A DNA stretch of 64,000 bases from Parelaphostrongylus tenuis. Lineage: Eukaryota; Nematoda; Chromadorea; Rhabditida; Metastrongylidae. The notes under the pieces were generated by a model. That model had not been told where the DNA came from. It did not search any database and was given only the letters and a program-made list of their open reading frames with translations. This document shows, in pieces, positions 1-11,309 of this stretch. The position numbers and the translations under genes are program-made. Location of the stretch: the NCBI GenBank assembly GCA_019055375.1, contig JAHQIW010005377.1, forward strand, positions 1 to 64,000, in the 5' to 3' direction. Position 1 is the stretch's first letter. The number at the start of each line of letters is the position of its first letter.

Positions 1-798
1 ATATCTGAGTAATTTTATAGTTAGGCGCGGCTTTTCCCTCAGGCTTCACACCAATTTCAGTTAAAAACAGTTCTCAAACAATTTCGAAAAATAAAGATTA
101 GTTTATGAGAAGGACTTTTTTTTGCTTCACTAACATCCAAAAGGAATATTTAGTTTTACACGCGGCGTCACCACATTACATGAAATTTGCGTCTGCACGA
201 TCGGCCATGGCGCTCGAGTGCGAAACTCAAGAAATCTTTTACGTGTAAACAACCGCATCAAAATGTACTAAAAAAACCAAGCTCATCGTTTGAGATCGTG
301 AGATCTGTGCTATCGAATAGTTACCTACAAGTCGAATAATAACTCCATCCAAAAAAACGAGGCTTGAGTGTGAACAAAATATTTTTTATTCACTTGTGAG
401 TATAGAATAGAAGCCATTGAAAAATAAAACACTCTCTTCCGATTCCAAATACGACAAGGCTGCCGAATAATTAACCAAACCTCAAAAAGGTAAAAAACCA
501 AAAACTTTTTTTGAATTGGGTGCGGATAGAGAAAAGTAACGAGAATTACTTCTTCTGAATGTTACTTCTAACCAATAGCCCATAAAGCCAATGTTCTAAG
601 ACTCTTACCTCAAAATACGGGTTGTCCTTGTCGTCAGAATTCTTCCACATCCATTAATATGCACAACCTTCTCTCCTTCTGACTAAGTAGAATTAAGCGA
701 ATGATTTATATAACCTTAGTTGTAGTAGAGTTTCAATTAATAATAACAGGTATCAAACCACGGCCGTGTATAATTATTTTTCGACATTAATACTAATG
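1..798. other. No recognisable feature
   Basis: AT-rich sequence with no reading frame, repeat or RNA gene that I can recognise on either strand. It runs up to the left terminus of a ribozyme-bearing inverted element. Confidence 0.5.
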
Positions 799-1434
799 AT
801 CTGATAAGGATGTGACTTGTTTTGACCGATTGGGTCCACTGCTATTTAGGTGCCTATTTCGTCCTATTGGGCTCATTAGTAGCACCCTCCTTCTGTTCTT
901 TCGATCCCGTGAGGCTAAATAATCCTCTGAATCACAATCGGACGTCAGAGTAAAAAAGTGGTCACCCCAAGGCGCGATGATGGTATTACTTTTTGACGTG
1001 TGGTGACCGGCAGTCGAGCTACAGCTTTTATAATAAATCATATTTCAGCCACGACCTCGAAGGTGACTTGTTTTGAGCCGATAGCTCTGGTACTCATAAG
1101 TATGGATGGGCCATTATCAGAGTTATATCGGTTTGAGCGGCGGTCTGTTAAAAAGAGCAATCCACACACAGCAGAGGTATGATTCATTAAAGAGCCGTGT
1201 CAAGCTCGCACTGCCGGTCAACCACAACACGTCGGGTAATATCATCATCCAAACTTGGGTGTGATTAGTTTTTGTGTATAGGTGCCAATTTCTTATTGAA
1301 GGATTATTTTAACTTACAAGGATAGACGGAACTCGAATAAAGTTGCTACTGGATGAGTCCGCTAGGACGAAATACGCCGCCAAATATATCACTGGACCTA
1401 TCGGATGAAAAACAAGTCACTATCCTTATCAGAT
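799..1434. mobile_element. Hammerhead family 2 element, copy 1 (inverted arms)
   Basis: The two ends are inverted copies of each other. The left end reads atctgataaggatgtgactt and the right end reads as its complement, ending tccttatcagat. Each arm carries a hammerhead-like sequence pointing outward: minus strand at 839-885 and plus strand near 1344-1390. The plus copy has an extra G in the core (ctggatga). An internal segment around 1060 repeats part of the arm, so this may be one element nested in another. Both ribozymes look decayed. The same architecture recurs at 34.7, 49.4 and 51.9 kb. No protein-coding capacity is visible. Confidence 0.6.
839..885 (-). ncRNA. Degenerate hammerhead ribozyme (family 2)
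   Basis: On the minus strand gtgcta, the core ctaatga, a stem II closed by gccc/ggac, GAAA, and the second stem I strand tagcag follow in hammerhead order. Stem I keeps 5 pairs. G5 of the canonical core (CUGAUGA) is A here, which normally abolishes cleavage, and the base expected to be U16.1 before the cleavage site is altered. It is best read as a dead copy. Confidence 0.5.
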
Positions 1435-3589
1435 CTATTCGTGTGTTGAAGCGGGTCTGGAAAGGAGGCGGGTCGATAGCCAGAGGTACTAGCTGATCTC
1501 ACCAATATTTATTCCATATGATAACTCTTGAGCCAGAACGGAAGAGTTGAACACTAAAGATTTACCATGTGATTGTTCCTTTTTGCAACGTCAATACAAC
1601 TTGATGGGAATGCTATAATTCATGTACGATTGCGTACGTATTCCAGCAGTTTTTCTCTATAAACGGCATTGTATACACTAACCGAAAAGGCACATGCAGA
1701 ATTGTTAGAAGAAAATTTTTCTTCTAATCGTCTGATAAATGACAGATTTTCAAAAATTTTTTGTCAAAGAAGAAAAAACCTTAATCAATACAACGGCAAC
1801 GAAAATTCGCATCAACAGTCGCTCTGCTGCCGCCCATGCGATTTCTAATAAAGCCACGTCTGGTAAGGGGTTATATATGCCGTGATAATCCGCTCTGTAT
1901 ACGTGCTGGTGCTCATCTTTCTGAAAAACATTTTTCTTTGTGAGCCGACATGTGCTTCAAGTATGATCGTTATGAAGCCCCACTTTGTGAAGCCCAAAGA
2001 CACGTGGTTTTGGCCTTGGGCAGTCTCGTGTCAGCTGCACTGTTGCCTTTGCGTTTTTAGCCAATCCTTTCCTGGGGAGAAACCCTGGCAAGCCTCCTTA
2101 CATAGACAGGACGTATACGTCTTACAACGTACGATGAAGTGAAAGAAATCGTGCGTAAAACGGCAGAGTGGTTGTACACTCGATTGTTTGCTGTTAGCAG
2201 CTGGTATTTATGAAACATCAGCTGAAGCTACTGGATCGTAGACTTCGTGAAGTGTATTTCTCAGGTAAGCTCGCTCGTAAATTTCAGTGCACCTGATAAG
2301 AATTTCTGTGACCTATCGCAGATGGTGCAATGTTAGTTGCCAGTTATGTGTACAGATGCGATCACATCACGACGTGAATTTCCGGCCTTGATCATGTTTC
2401 GCGTTACCAGCTTGCACAGACGCCTTTCGTCGTTATGCCAGTCCACGGGAAGTATAAGAGGCGAAAGAATTTGAGTATCCTACCAAGCTTCTGAAACCTT
2501 TAACTTCCCACACGTTCCGCGTTCGAAGAATTCGCTGCCAATTCAAAAACATCCGCGAAAACTAGTCCCAAATCATTGTGGCAGGCCAAGCGTTTTCGCC
2601 AGCGCGCGCGCCTATAACACACGTTGCGATTTAATGTCGTCACAAGCCCTCACGGGGCCATGGAGTATTATTGGAAGACACTTGCTGCTGAAAAATGCAG
2701 AAGAATAGGTCCCCCCACCAAGAAGTCAGAAGGAACATAAGCATTTTGTCAGTAATACCAAGTATCTCTATCAAAAAGGTGAGCCCACGATGTGAAAAAC
2801 TGTCGCATCGAATATTGATGTCGAGCTGGCGAAAATGGTTCGTGCGTTGTTTTGTATTATCCGAGGAATTCACTGCAGCCTTTAATGTCTAACACGATTT
2901 CAAAATTTTGCAGAGCGAGGCTAAAGAGATTATCCTGTAAAATCACTTATTACACTCCCATTTTCACGAGAGTGTTTCCTAATCAGAACTCGTGAGTGAC
3001 CTTTGAAGTGCTGCTTAAGGGCACTTTGTCGTTTCGTCGCCCTAAGCCCTCCTTTGATTCACCAATTGACTCCGGTGTAAGCTTCTGAACATTCGCGAAT
3101 TATTCCTAATTATCTCGTTCTTCGTTTCAACTCTCTACATAATAGGTTGGGGGAAGAGTCTGACGAAAATGCTTGTAACATTTTGGGTGTCTGCCATTTT
3201 ATGTGTTTTTGGCTCTTTTGAAGCCCGCCTTCTTTCGCGGATTGGAATTATATAATTTACTCTACTTTCACATTTTTTTTTCTTGAGCAAGCATAGTGTT
3301 AAATCCCAAACTTTGTCACTCAATCAAACAAGGTAACGTTTCCACAGGTCGCCTCCGTCGGAGTATGGAAAGGTCAATGTTGTTATGAAATCCAATCAGT
3401 TCAATACTTCAATCATTTCTTAGCGAAACTGTCAGACCTAGATTTCAATCGCCACCAACGGACAAGTTCAACCTTTAACATACTCACCGCATATGTCTTC
3501 CACTGAATGAACCGGCGAAGGGAAGAACGGAACGGTAATCACATAGACCAGTAATGGCACTATACACCATGAAGCAAAAAAAAGCAACA
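1435..3589. other. Unassigned stretch
   Basis: No domain, repeat or RNA gene recognised. Open frames at 1882-2142 and 2640-2892 have no family resemblance that I can name and overlap on opposite strands, so I do not call genes. Confidence 0.4.
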
Positions 3590-3602
3590 GGGGTTTTTTT
3601 AA

Positions 3603-3629
<27 letters not shown>
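3590..3629. repeat. Poly-T run
   Basis: A run of about 35-38 T, barely interrupted, equivalent to poly-A on the minus strand. It may be the tail of a minus-strand retroposed sequence, but no source gene is recognisable next to it. Confidence 0.8.
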
Positions 3630-3634
<5 letters not shown>

Positions 3635-5385
3635 GGGGGGGTGATTCCTATCACGGGTTGATTATCGAGGCATTCTCCCTTGCGGTTCATAGCTGACTTG
3701 GTCGTGTGTATCCAGTAGCGCCTCAAGTGCCCCTCTCGCGCTGATGTTTTTGCCTCCTGCTCAAGGATGGTGACCTCTATCACAAGCACTCCCGGCCATG
3801 CCTTCGGACTTCTGTGTAATACCTAGCGGGGGTATTATCTAGTTTATTTTAAGATGGAGTTAAACAAGCGAGCAAATTCCGTTGTTGATGATGCCCGAAC
3901 GGCTGTTGGGTTCAAATGCAACGGTGCAATTAAAGGCTGGCAATACTGCGGGCAGGTAAGGACATTCAACTCTAATGGCCCTTGGGACGAAGACAATGAT
4001 TGGGCAAAAGTACGATGTACAGGAGGTTCCAAGAAATGCTCTGAAGCTGAAGGGGGGTTTACTTTGACTATTAGTTTGCCTACTGCTTCGGCCTGTTTGT
4101 GGTAGATTGCATAACTAGATGCTTTACAAGCATTTTCTCAAACTTTCTTCTTCAAGTTATTATGTTTAGGATTATTACTTATTTTCGAGTTTCCACAAAG
4201 TTCAACAACTACGCTGTTTATCCAACGTCCTCACAAATTGGTTTTTACGCAATAAACTAGCAAACATACCCCCAAAGTTCAGCAGCATTATGCATACATA
4301 TACTTTTCCGTAGATAGTGAAAAGTTTCTGTTCGACGTTGAGCCCTAAGCGACCACCAAAATACAAGCGATTTTGGAACACGTTTCATAACAAATACGAC
4401 GTGAGTACTGTCAATTCAAAAGAAAAGGTTCTTCTTGTCGTATCGGGGAGCCCCAAAAATGCAACCCCTTTCGCTGGAACGAAATGAGAACAAGCGCTAA
4501 CAATCATGCGAAAGCCTGAATCTTTATCCACTGTACAACCGTGCTCTTTATTTTCCGAAAAGACTCTTCTATGAACGCTTGCAACATTCAAATTACCAAT
4601 TATGGTTTTGCACGGGCCTTGCCTGCGGTTTCATCACTTAAAAAAGCTGTGCAAGCGCGGAAAAAGCTATAAGCGCGTAAAAGGAAATCCCGTGTAGCAT
4701 CAGAATCATTTGTTTTCATCAGTTTCTCTTGGAGTTTCTTCCGATGTGGAAAAAAGATCCTGATCAAATACACAAAATGCCACTTTCACAGGTGTAAACG
4801 CATAAAGCGCCACCGATTCGAAATGTCATAATTGAAATCGCGAGGCACCTAATCCTCACCCTCCTGCCCTCTCTCCTTAGTACGGCGATTAGGCCAAAAA
4901 ACAGATGCCACATATGTGAATCAATCTTATTTTCCCGGTACACTCCAGTGAAAACGTGCTTTCCAGGAAATTAAGCACATTGTTGGCATGCATTCGAACA
5001 TAGACGTTATTGAATGGTTTCCTAAGACTCTGAATGGAAGAGCTCTATCGCGGCAAGAAAAAACGCGCTGTCTTGTGAAAGCGGCAAACGTTTTCTTTTG
5101 CTAAAGCGCTATAAATGGATCTTTTCGAAAAAGGAGCAGGTAGCATAATATCCAGATATTCAGGCTTTCGAGCGGATGTGTCCGTTTCAACACGCCGATC
5201 GATCGAATGGCCCTTCCGCGAGCCATAGGAATGTACATTCATGTTAATCAATTAGAAACTGTTTCAAGAAACTCCAGATAAAACGTTGAACTCTAATGTC
5301 AGAGGATTTTCTCTACACGTTCATGTGCTTTTCGTGCTTCCAGAGAAGTTTAGTTGAATTGAGTTGCTAATGTAAAAGGTAATTT
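3630..5385. other. Unassigned stretch
   Basis: No gene or repeat recognised. The plus frame 3854-4105 and minus frame 3844-4032 are mutual shadows without family features. Confidence 0.4.
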
Positions 5386-5389
5386 TATG

Positions 5390-5530
5390 CAGATTTCACA
5401 GCATTATAAGGGCCTTTTTGGAAACTGGCCATGGTTGGGTCTAACCAGAAATTTAAGCTCTAGAGTGATTACTAACACTCCTATGAAAAGTTTTTGTACA
5501 GCGGATGAGGTCGAATAATATTTGGATTGC
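5390..5530. repeat. Foldback element end, fragment
   Basis: The sequence around 5432-5520 (..ccagaaatttaagctctagagtgattactaacactcc..) matches the right arm of the foldback elements at 17154-18040 and 39950-40820. Only one arm is recognisable. As at 40.8 kb, a mariner-like element lies immediately to its right. Confidence 0.5.
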
Positions 5531-5605
5531 AGAAGGAGCCCCGACAGTACAATGATTTGCACACTCCTACGAAAAGGGAGAATGCAAGTTCGAGTCCCGC
5601 CCGAA
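5530..5605 (+). repeat. tRNA-derived SINE head
   Basis: A tRNA-like sequence ending in a B-box-like motif gttcgagtccc. It belongs to a dispersed family seen also at 13490, 16052, 22895, 23095 and 33455, all with a cytosine-rich anticodon arm. It is too degenerate to fold as a functional tRNA. Confidence 0.4.
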
Positions 5606-5809
5606 ATCCGAAGCAGTGCATATCACTTAACAATATTGGATAATATGTGTACCATCATATCGCCGCTACAAGCTATTAATAAAAAGATTCTCAGTCACTC
5701 TTCCTTTGTACAGTTGAATCGATCCGTCAGCAACCAACCCTCAATGGTTTCGTTTGGAAAACCAATATCAACACTAAAGCCAGTTACGCTGGCGGATATT
5801 GAATAAATG

Positions 5810-7110
5810 AATTATGATCAACAATACTTTTTATTAACGGCGCTATAGGTGGTATGACATTACATACAGATATGCAGAGTTCGTAAAAATTTTGCCAATT
5901 TTAGATATTTCAAGGGGAAAAACACTGTATAAACAAATCGATTCATTCAACTAAGGAAAATTAGATTCGTTATACTAACAGTCATAACAATAAACAAAAA
6001 ATCTTGTAATGAAATATAAAAATTGCTTTCTTCGGCCTTTTTACATTCACAAACTCGCTTGCGAAACTTTCCAACGATGCTCGCACAGGTTCCCACCGTA
6101 ATTGTACCTGAATAGTGTGTCAGAACCGTTTTAAGCGCCTCTACGATAGTGCAGTGAATAGCCGAGACTTTTTCTCCCGGTATGGACCACACAAAGTAAT
6201 TTATTTGGTTGAGATTTGGCGGGTCTCCCAGCTAGATATACTTATGCCAGAAGCTGAGAAGCTGTCTTTGAGAGGTGGCAATGGTTGAATGGGACGAATG
6301 CTCAAGAACACAGTCCTACTGAAGTGTAAGCCTCTCAACGTTAAATTGTTGAGCATTCAAAGGTTCATTACGCTCTGTAAAACTTGCTGCTGATGCAGCG
6401 TTGATTTTGGCGTTTCTGTTGATGAAGATCAACGGCGTCTTTCAGGTGGCACAAGTGCCGGCCCAGACCATTACAGGGGCCGGAAAATAATTGTGGCCAT
6501 GGTTCTTGCTAGTGAGCACTACAGGTGACCCTTTTTGATAAGTCGACGTGAACCAAGGTGGGATTATGGGGTATTGACCGCAATTTTCTCATCCGTGATA
6601 AAGTTCTCCGACGTCCTAGCCTCAGCGATCAAGCGAATCATTTGGCGAGTCTTTAGACACACGGCGTGAACTTATTTTTGACACTATTTCGGACGTCCAC
6701 TACCTGATACGAGCTCCTTTGCCATTTCGCGCATCGGACGCTCTGATTTCATTCATTTCGGCAACGAATCTTCTGAATGTTCTCTGGAGTAGATGAGGTA
6801 GCTGAACGACCTTTTCAGAGAGATGCTCAATCTCTTCGGCAGCTTTCAGACTTTTCACGGCTGTGTGGATACATATTGGTCTGAAACTAGTCGATTTCAA
6901 CAATGTCGGCTGTTTTTTCCCGTTTGACGCAATTCAGCTACTGCGATACGTTGATATTTAGTGTCCATAACTTGAGCACTTCGGAAAATAGACCAGTAAA
7001 TAAAATAGATTTTAGACCACAACTGAGTAAATAATTCATCAAAATTATTAGCATATATTGAAGTTGCCCGGTTAGCCTCGAAAACACTTAGCCTTTTTTC
7101 CACCTGGTAA
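5810..7110 (-). mobile_element. Mariner/Tc1-like transposon, decayed
   Basis: A minus-strand DNA transposon relic. Its 3' non-coding part (5.81-5.99 kb) and 5' part (6.85-7.11 kb, containing taaataaaatagattttaga) reappear at about 41.0-41.2 and 44.15-45.0 kb in a second copy. The interior encodes a broken transposase with the family's motifs. The exact termini are not defined. Confidence 0.65.
5960..6680 (-). pseudogene. Mariner-like transposase remnant
   Basis: Transposases of the IS630/Tc1/mariner group cut and paste their element at TA sites. Reading the minus strand from about 6.55 kb, fragments resembling family motifs appear in order: a VMVWAG..-type block followed by KTPLIFI, then a block ending SFWHKYI, then PPNLNQINYFVW, which corresponds to the family's SPDLNPLDYFVW, then a basic C-terminal region to about 5.96 kb. 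There are several in-frame stops and frameshifts, so no active protein can be made. The last open piece is 5947-6192. Confidence 0.7.
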
Positions 7111-7443
7111 AATCAAACACCAACCAGAAGTGAATATGTGCTTACTAGAAACTCAACTAGATTTAGGCATTGAACTCTCTGCTTGTGCAGCGCCAAGTTG
7201 ACGACCCTTTTCCTATAAAATTGTTCAAAAGTCTGAAATCATTGAATGAGAAGTGCCTGGGAGAATTCAGAGCCACTTGCAACAAATAATTTCTTCATGT
7301 CACCCCAGAAGAGTTTGGAAAGCTACCCGCAATTGCCAGTATCCCATGTCCAGAGTTCAAAAAGTTAGATATTGATTACGAAATAGTGAATAATAAAAAA
7401 CGGCCTCCTTCTTCTAACTCCAAAAGAGCTTCCAGTACCAGCG

Positions 7444-7870
7444 TTGAAATGCGCGAGAACGGAGAAGGTATCAAAATCTCGAAATCACGAACTAAATGGC
7501 CGAAATCGCAATGGACAAAGTGACAATCTGTACTTACATCACGCGGATACTTGCACGCAAATCCTCCATAAAAGATCTATCAGTAGTAAAAAGAATAAAA
7601 TGTGTCGTCGGCGGCCTCTCTGTGACAAGACGGGGCGACTCATTTCACTCTGTCTATAACACCAGAGAAAAACTGCTTGCAGGAACATGATGTGATCGTA
7701 GAGGTCCTAGCGGTGCTACGTTCTCGTAAATCGAGCTTGACCATAAGCATCAATTTATCCAAACAACTCTTAGCATGGAGCAAGTAACTGTGATTTTAAC
7801 AATAGGATCAATTCCGCCTTGACAGTCTTCGTTGCTTTTGCACCAAGATCAGGCTGCGACAAAAAAAAAG
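7444..7870 (+). pseudogene. RTE-like endonuclease fragment
   Basis: An N-terminal piece of the apurinic-type endonuclease of the window's RTE-like LINE. Recognisable blocks in broken frames are KVTICTY, a block corresponding to ETRRRHPFHAVYDTGEELL, and VFVAFAPRSGC, which corresponds to [11 protein letters not shown]. Frameshifts and stops make it dead. It ends at 7.87 kb where a second, inverted endonuclease piece starts. Confidence 0.65.
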
Positions 7871-7879
7871 CCGTAGCGC

Positions 7880-8180
7880 TTCCAATCACTATTGGTGTGG
7901 CCTATTTCGTTATGGCCTTCTCCATTAAGACGCTTGCTATTGGCGTCATCTTGAGACACTCAGGCATTCCTCAATCCAGCTCGTTCTGCTTTACTCCGTG
8001 GAATCCAATGTGATGTAATTTAGGCGTTGATTAAATCCAGCTTTTGCATTGGATTCAATGGTGACCTAGAAGTATGATCTCTTCTTTAGAATTTCTTCAT
8101 GTCCATATGGAACTCTTCTATTCCGTCTTTTCTCAACTTGACGCCGGCTCGTAGACAACGAAAATGGTCATGGCCGCTAT
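7880..8180 (-). pseudogene. RTE-like endonuclease fragment, inverted
   Basis: The minus strand from about 8.18 kb reads TIFVVYEPASS followed by degraded sequence. Near 7.91 kb it contains the complement of ggcctatttcgttatgg, which corresponds to the NGEYHNEIDHI region of the endonuclease. It abuts the plus-strand fragment at 7.87 kb, so the two halves converge. Confidence 0.5.
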
Positions 8181-8329
8181 CGCCTCACATTTCTTCAAAA
8201 GTAGGCAACCTCCGTGCTGGTAGTTGTGCGAGTAAATCAAGCGAATTTCTGGTGAAATTCGTGTTAATGAGAATGCCAACAATGACAACATTTCTATTTT
8301 CACATAGTTAGAGAAACACTTCTTTTTCT

Positions 8330-9450
8330 GTGTCATAGACTCTATCTAATGAAAGACATCTTTTTGTCTTAGTATATCCAGCGAATCGTACTTTGTTCTT
8401 ATAGCTTACATGCAGACACAAGTGAACGTGCATCATAGTCAGATCTTCACTTTGATCATTCAAAAATTTAGGCAGCCTAGAACTGCTTTGAGAGTTTAGC
8501 AACCTCTCCGTTCTCTTCCCAACTAAGTGCTGTAGTATTGCGAGAGGTTGGGGGGCGGGGGGGGACACAACAAATTTCGAACTCCGAGCATAGTGGGTGG
8601 TTCCTTGTTGGAAAAGCCACTTTCTTCGAGCGTGAACAAGTAGAAGCTTACTTTTGCAGGTAAATCTTAAGCCCCTTCGATCTGCTTTAATCATTTTGTT
8701 GCAGGATTTAAGCGCAATTGAGTCGTCGATTATAGTCCGCAAAAATGCGTATTCACGGGTGCACGTACACGTGATTACGTTTAGATAAACCCACAAGGTA
8801 TGTGCCTAGTAAGCGTAGTAGAAAGCAGTAAGTGTTAACCTCAATTCATCCGTGCTCGAGAGAGCACAGAGTGACGCTGAGATATTTTAGTCCGACAATA
8901 TACCTCTGTATATAGTATTTCCAGCACGGCTTTGTTGCTAGTTTTTACACTTTCGATTCATGGCAACCACGTGTTATAAGTCCTCGTGCCCTCAAGTGCA
9001 TCAAATCTACTGAATGCTACCCTCGGTGTAGCCTTCACGGGAAAACGCATGAACCCTGCGCTTCATAGCGTGGTCATGCCCTCACGCTCACTGCAACACT
9101 ACATGGTGTTTACGAATTTTGAAAATGATGACTTAGCTCTGAAGCTGGCGCCTTCACTCGTCTCCATCATTAATGCCGTAGTTCTCACTTCTTGCGGTTG
9201 CTTTCTTGTTAGCTCTCACTCCTATTACGTGCTTGTTAATCATCGATTTTGTCGTCCTGCTTCATCTATCCTTCATTATTACACAAAACACTGTCTTCTT
9301 TGAATCACTTCAGCAGGGTGTTAGCCGGTTTTTAGATTTCTTACCCATTCGTCACCTGATAACTTATTTCGCACTCTTGTTACGCGATCGCCTTATAACA
9401 TCACGTTATAATTTTGTGCATATTATCGTTTAGTGTTGTTATTATATTGC
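8330..9450. repeat. Dispersed repeat, copy 1
   Basis: Aligns with 55.9-57.29 kb over its whole length. The shared block cctagaactgctttgagag is at 8477 and 56055, and the two copies end in the same SINE. The minus-strand frame 8308-8796 is open for 162 codons but its reading is not conserved in the other copy, so I treat it as non-coding. It could be the 3' portion of a larger retroelement. Confidence 0.6.
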
Positions 9451-9451
9451 T

Positions 9452-9690
9452 TGGGGGAGCCGAGACCGAGTGGATGTGATGCTCGTCGCGGCGCGTGTGG
9501 AGCGAGCTCCGCTCCCTCTCCCCAGCTTCTCCGGCAGTCAACAAGGACGCCCTCTGAAACGCCATAGCCAGGGTATTCTCGAGATTGCAAAGAGACATTT
9601 TCGACCAGTACTCTACGCCATTTAAGAAGAAGACGAAAACGTAGCGAATGCTAGAAGTAGTGAGTTTAGCGCAATATGAATTGTGATGAC
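9452..9690 (+). repeat. tRNA-derived SINE, family 1
   Basis: Starts with a tRNA-Ser/Leu-like head (gccgagaccgagtgga) and continues with a body shared with 54298, 57293 and, inverted, 14770 and 19610. Shared landmarks include ggcagtcaacaa, attgcaa.gagaca and gaatgctagaagt. Non-coding. Confidence 0.7.
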
Positions 9691-9699
9691 GGGTCGTTT

Positions 9700-10900
9700 A
9701 AAAAAATAAGTATAAATGAATAGTTAATATTATAATGTTCATATTTCTAAGTCGTTCGTTGGGCAAACTCACTATTCGATGTACGGGATATCCATTATCC
9801 GTTGTTTCTTAGAAGATGATATTTACTACACGTGGTGATACCGTCAATCTCAGTCCCAAATGGCCAAGCCTAGTCATTCGCGAAACACTTCGATCCACAA
9901 ACAACTCAACCGCATCAGGACCACTATGAGACCACAGAGTCTTCACTCCATTGAAAGGTTAACCGAGTCATCCCAATCTGGGACATCAACTGTACCGACA
10001 AAATCCACTGAGCGAATATCTCGTACGTCAACCGCACTGAAACACCACTGAAATACTGTACTTGGAAAGTTGTCTCTAAAAAAGAAAAACCTGTCTGAAT
10101 ATGACTCTGCGTTTTAGTAACTGTGAGCTGAATTCTATAAGGAATTTTCAAATACTGCAAGAAAGAGGCTATGATTTTATTTAGAAATGCATTCACAAGA
10201 TTGTAATTTTGAGCGGCATTTCGAACAGTCAGTGATTATCATGGACTGCACTAGGTGATTATGCACCTTTTCTCGTGAATAATATAATGAAAAACTTTTC
10301 TTTCTTCATGTATTTGCTATATTTAACTTTTATTTTATATGAGTGTTTTTCTTCGCTCTACGAGAAGTCAAAGCAACATTCACAAGCCTTATTTGTTTTA
10401 TCCATGTTCCAGAGAAAATTTTCTAATCTGTTAAGAGTCGACAACCTGGTTGCCCAATACAGCTCAAAATTCAGGGGGTGAGTCAAGCAAAAGCAAGAAT
10501 ACTGTCACGAGTGAGAGGTAAAGAGCTGTATATCTCCGAATCTTTGATCCTCGAAAGTTGCTTACGTATCATGTTCACAATTTTGATCACTTTTGAAAGG
10601 GAAGGGTAGGCGATCTGACATTCAAATCTATTTATAGATGGCACCGCATCCTAGCTGAACGTTTCAAATTATTCACGAATCAGTGAGCTCACCTAGTTGG
10701 GCGATAAGGATAAATATCTTTAGATCACAGCACACTGCTGAAAAGAGTAAAAGTAGTCGACCTGTAAACACTTTCGCATGGGCCTATACGCTAAATAAAA
10801 GAAAATTACATAGTAATACATAGGTCATGGTGAAGGTGATGTCTTTCACAGCAAGTCATCGTCAGGGAATAAATGCAGACCTCAATTCACTTTGAGACTT
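9700..10900. other. Unassigned stretch
   Basis: No gene recognised. A frame at 10275-10481 begins with a hydrophobic run but has no splice or family support. Confidence 0.4.
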
Positions 10901-11309
10901 TTAGAAGCATCAGCGATATTTACACATCGCATATATGGCTTTGAGCGTAAACGCATGGATTGTTTACAATATATCTGAATCTCCACTCCTATAGGTGATT
11001 TAGAAAAGAATATTATATCATTTAATGTCCAAAATATCGCATCAGTCTTCTTTGTACAATATGCCATTAATTTCATTACAAAGTGAAGTGTTCAATGTCA
11101 ATCAACAGTTTTATTCAGGACAGTGACATTGCATCACAGTCCTGAGTGCTTCTAAGTGATGATGGTGTGTTTTTGTTCGCAAGCTGGAAACCATCATCAT
11201 TTGCTCCGTGATTTTACTGATAGGACAAACACCTAAGAATACTGTGTTGTGATTTAAAAAATGCAAAAGCAAATAGTGAAATAAGAGTTTAAGTTACAAA
11301 TATACGGAA

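Noticed and set aside
1882..2142. 86-codon plus-strand frame with hydrophobic N-terminus
   Set aside because: Lacks splice context and family features; neighbouring frames equally open.
3484..3789. 101-codon minus-strand frame with poly-lysine
   Set aside because: Lysines come from the poly-T run; no family similarity.
8308..8796. 162-codon minus-strand frame
   Set aside because: The corresponding region at 56.0-56.3 kb does not preserve the frame; part of a dispersed repeat.
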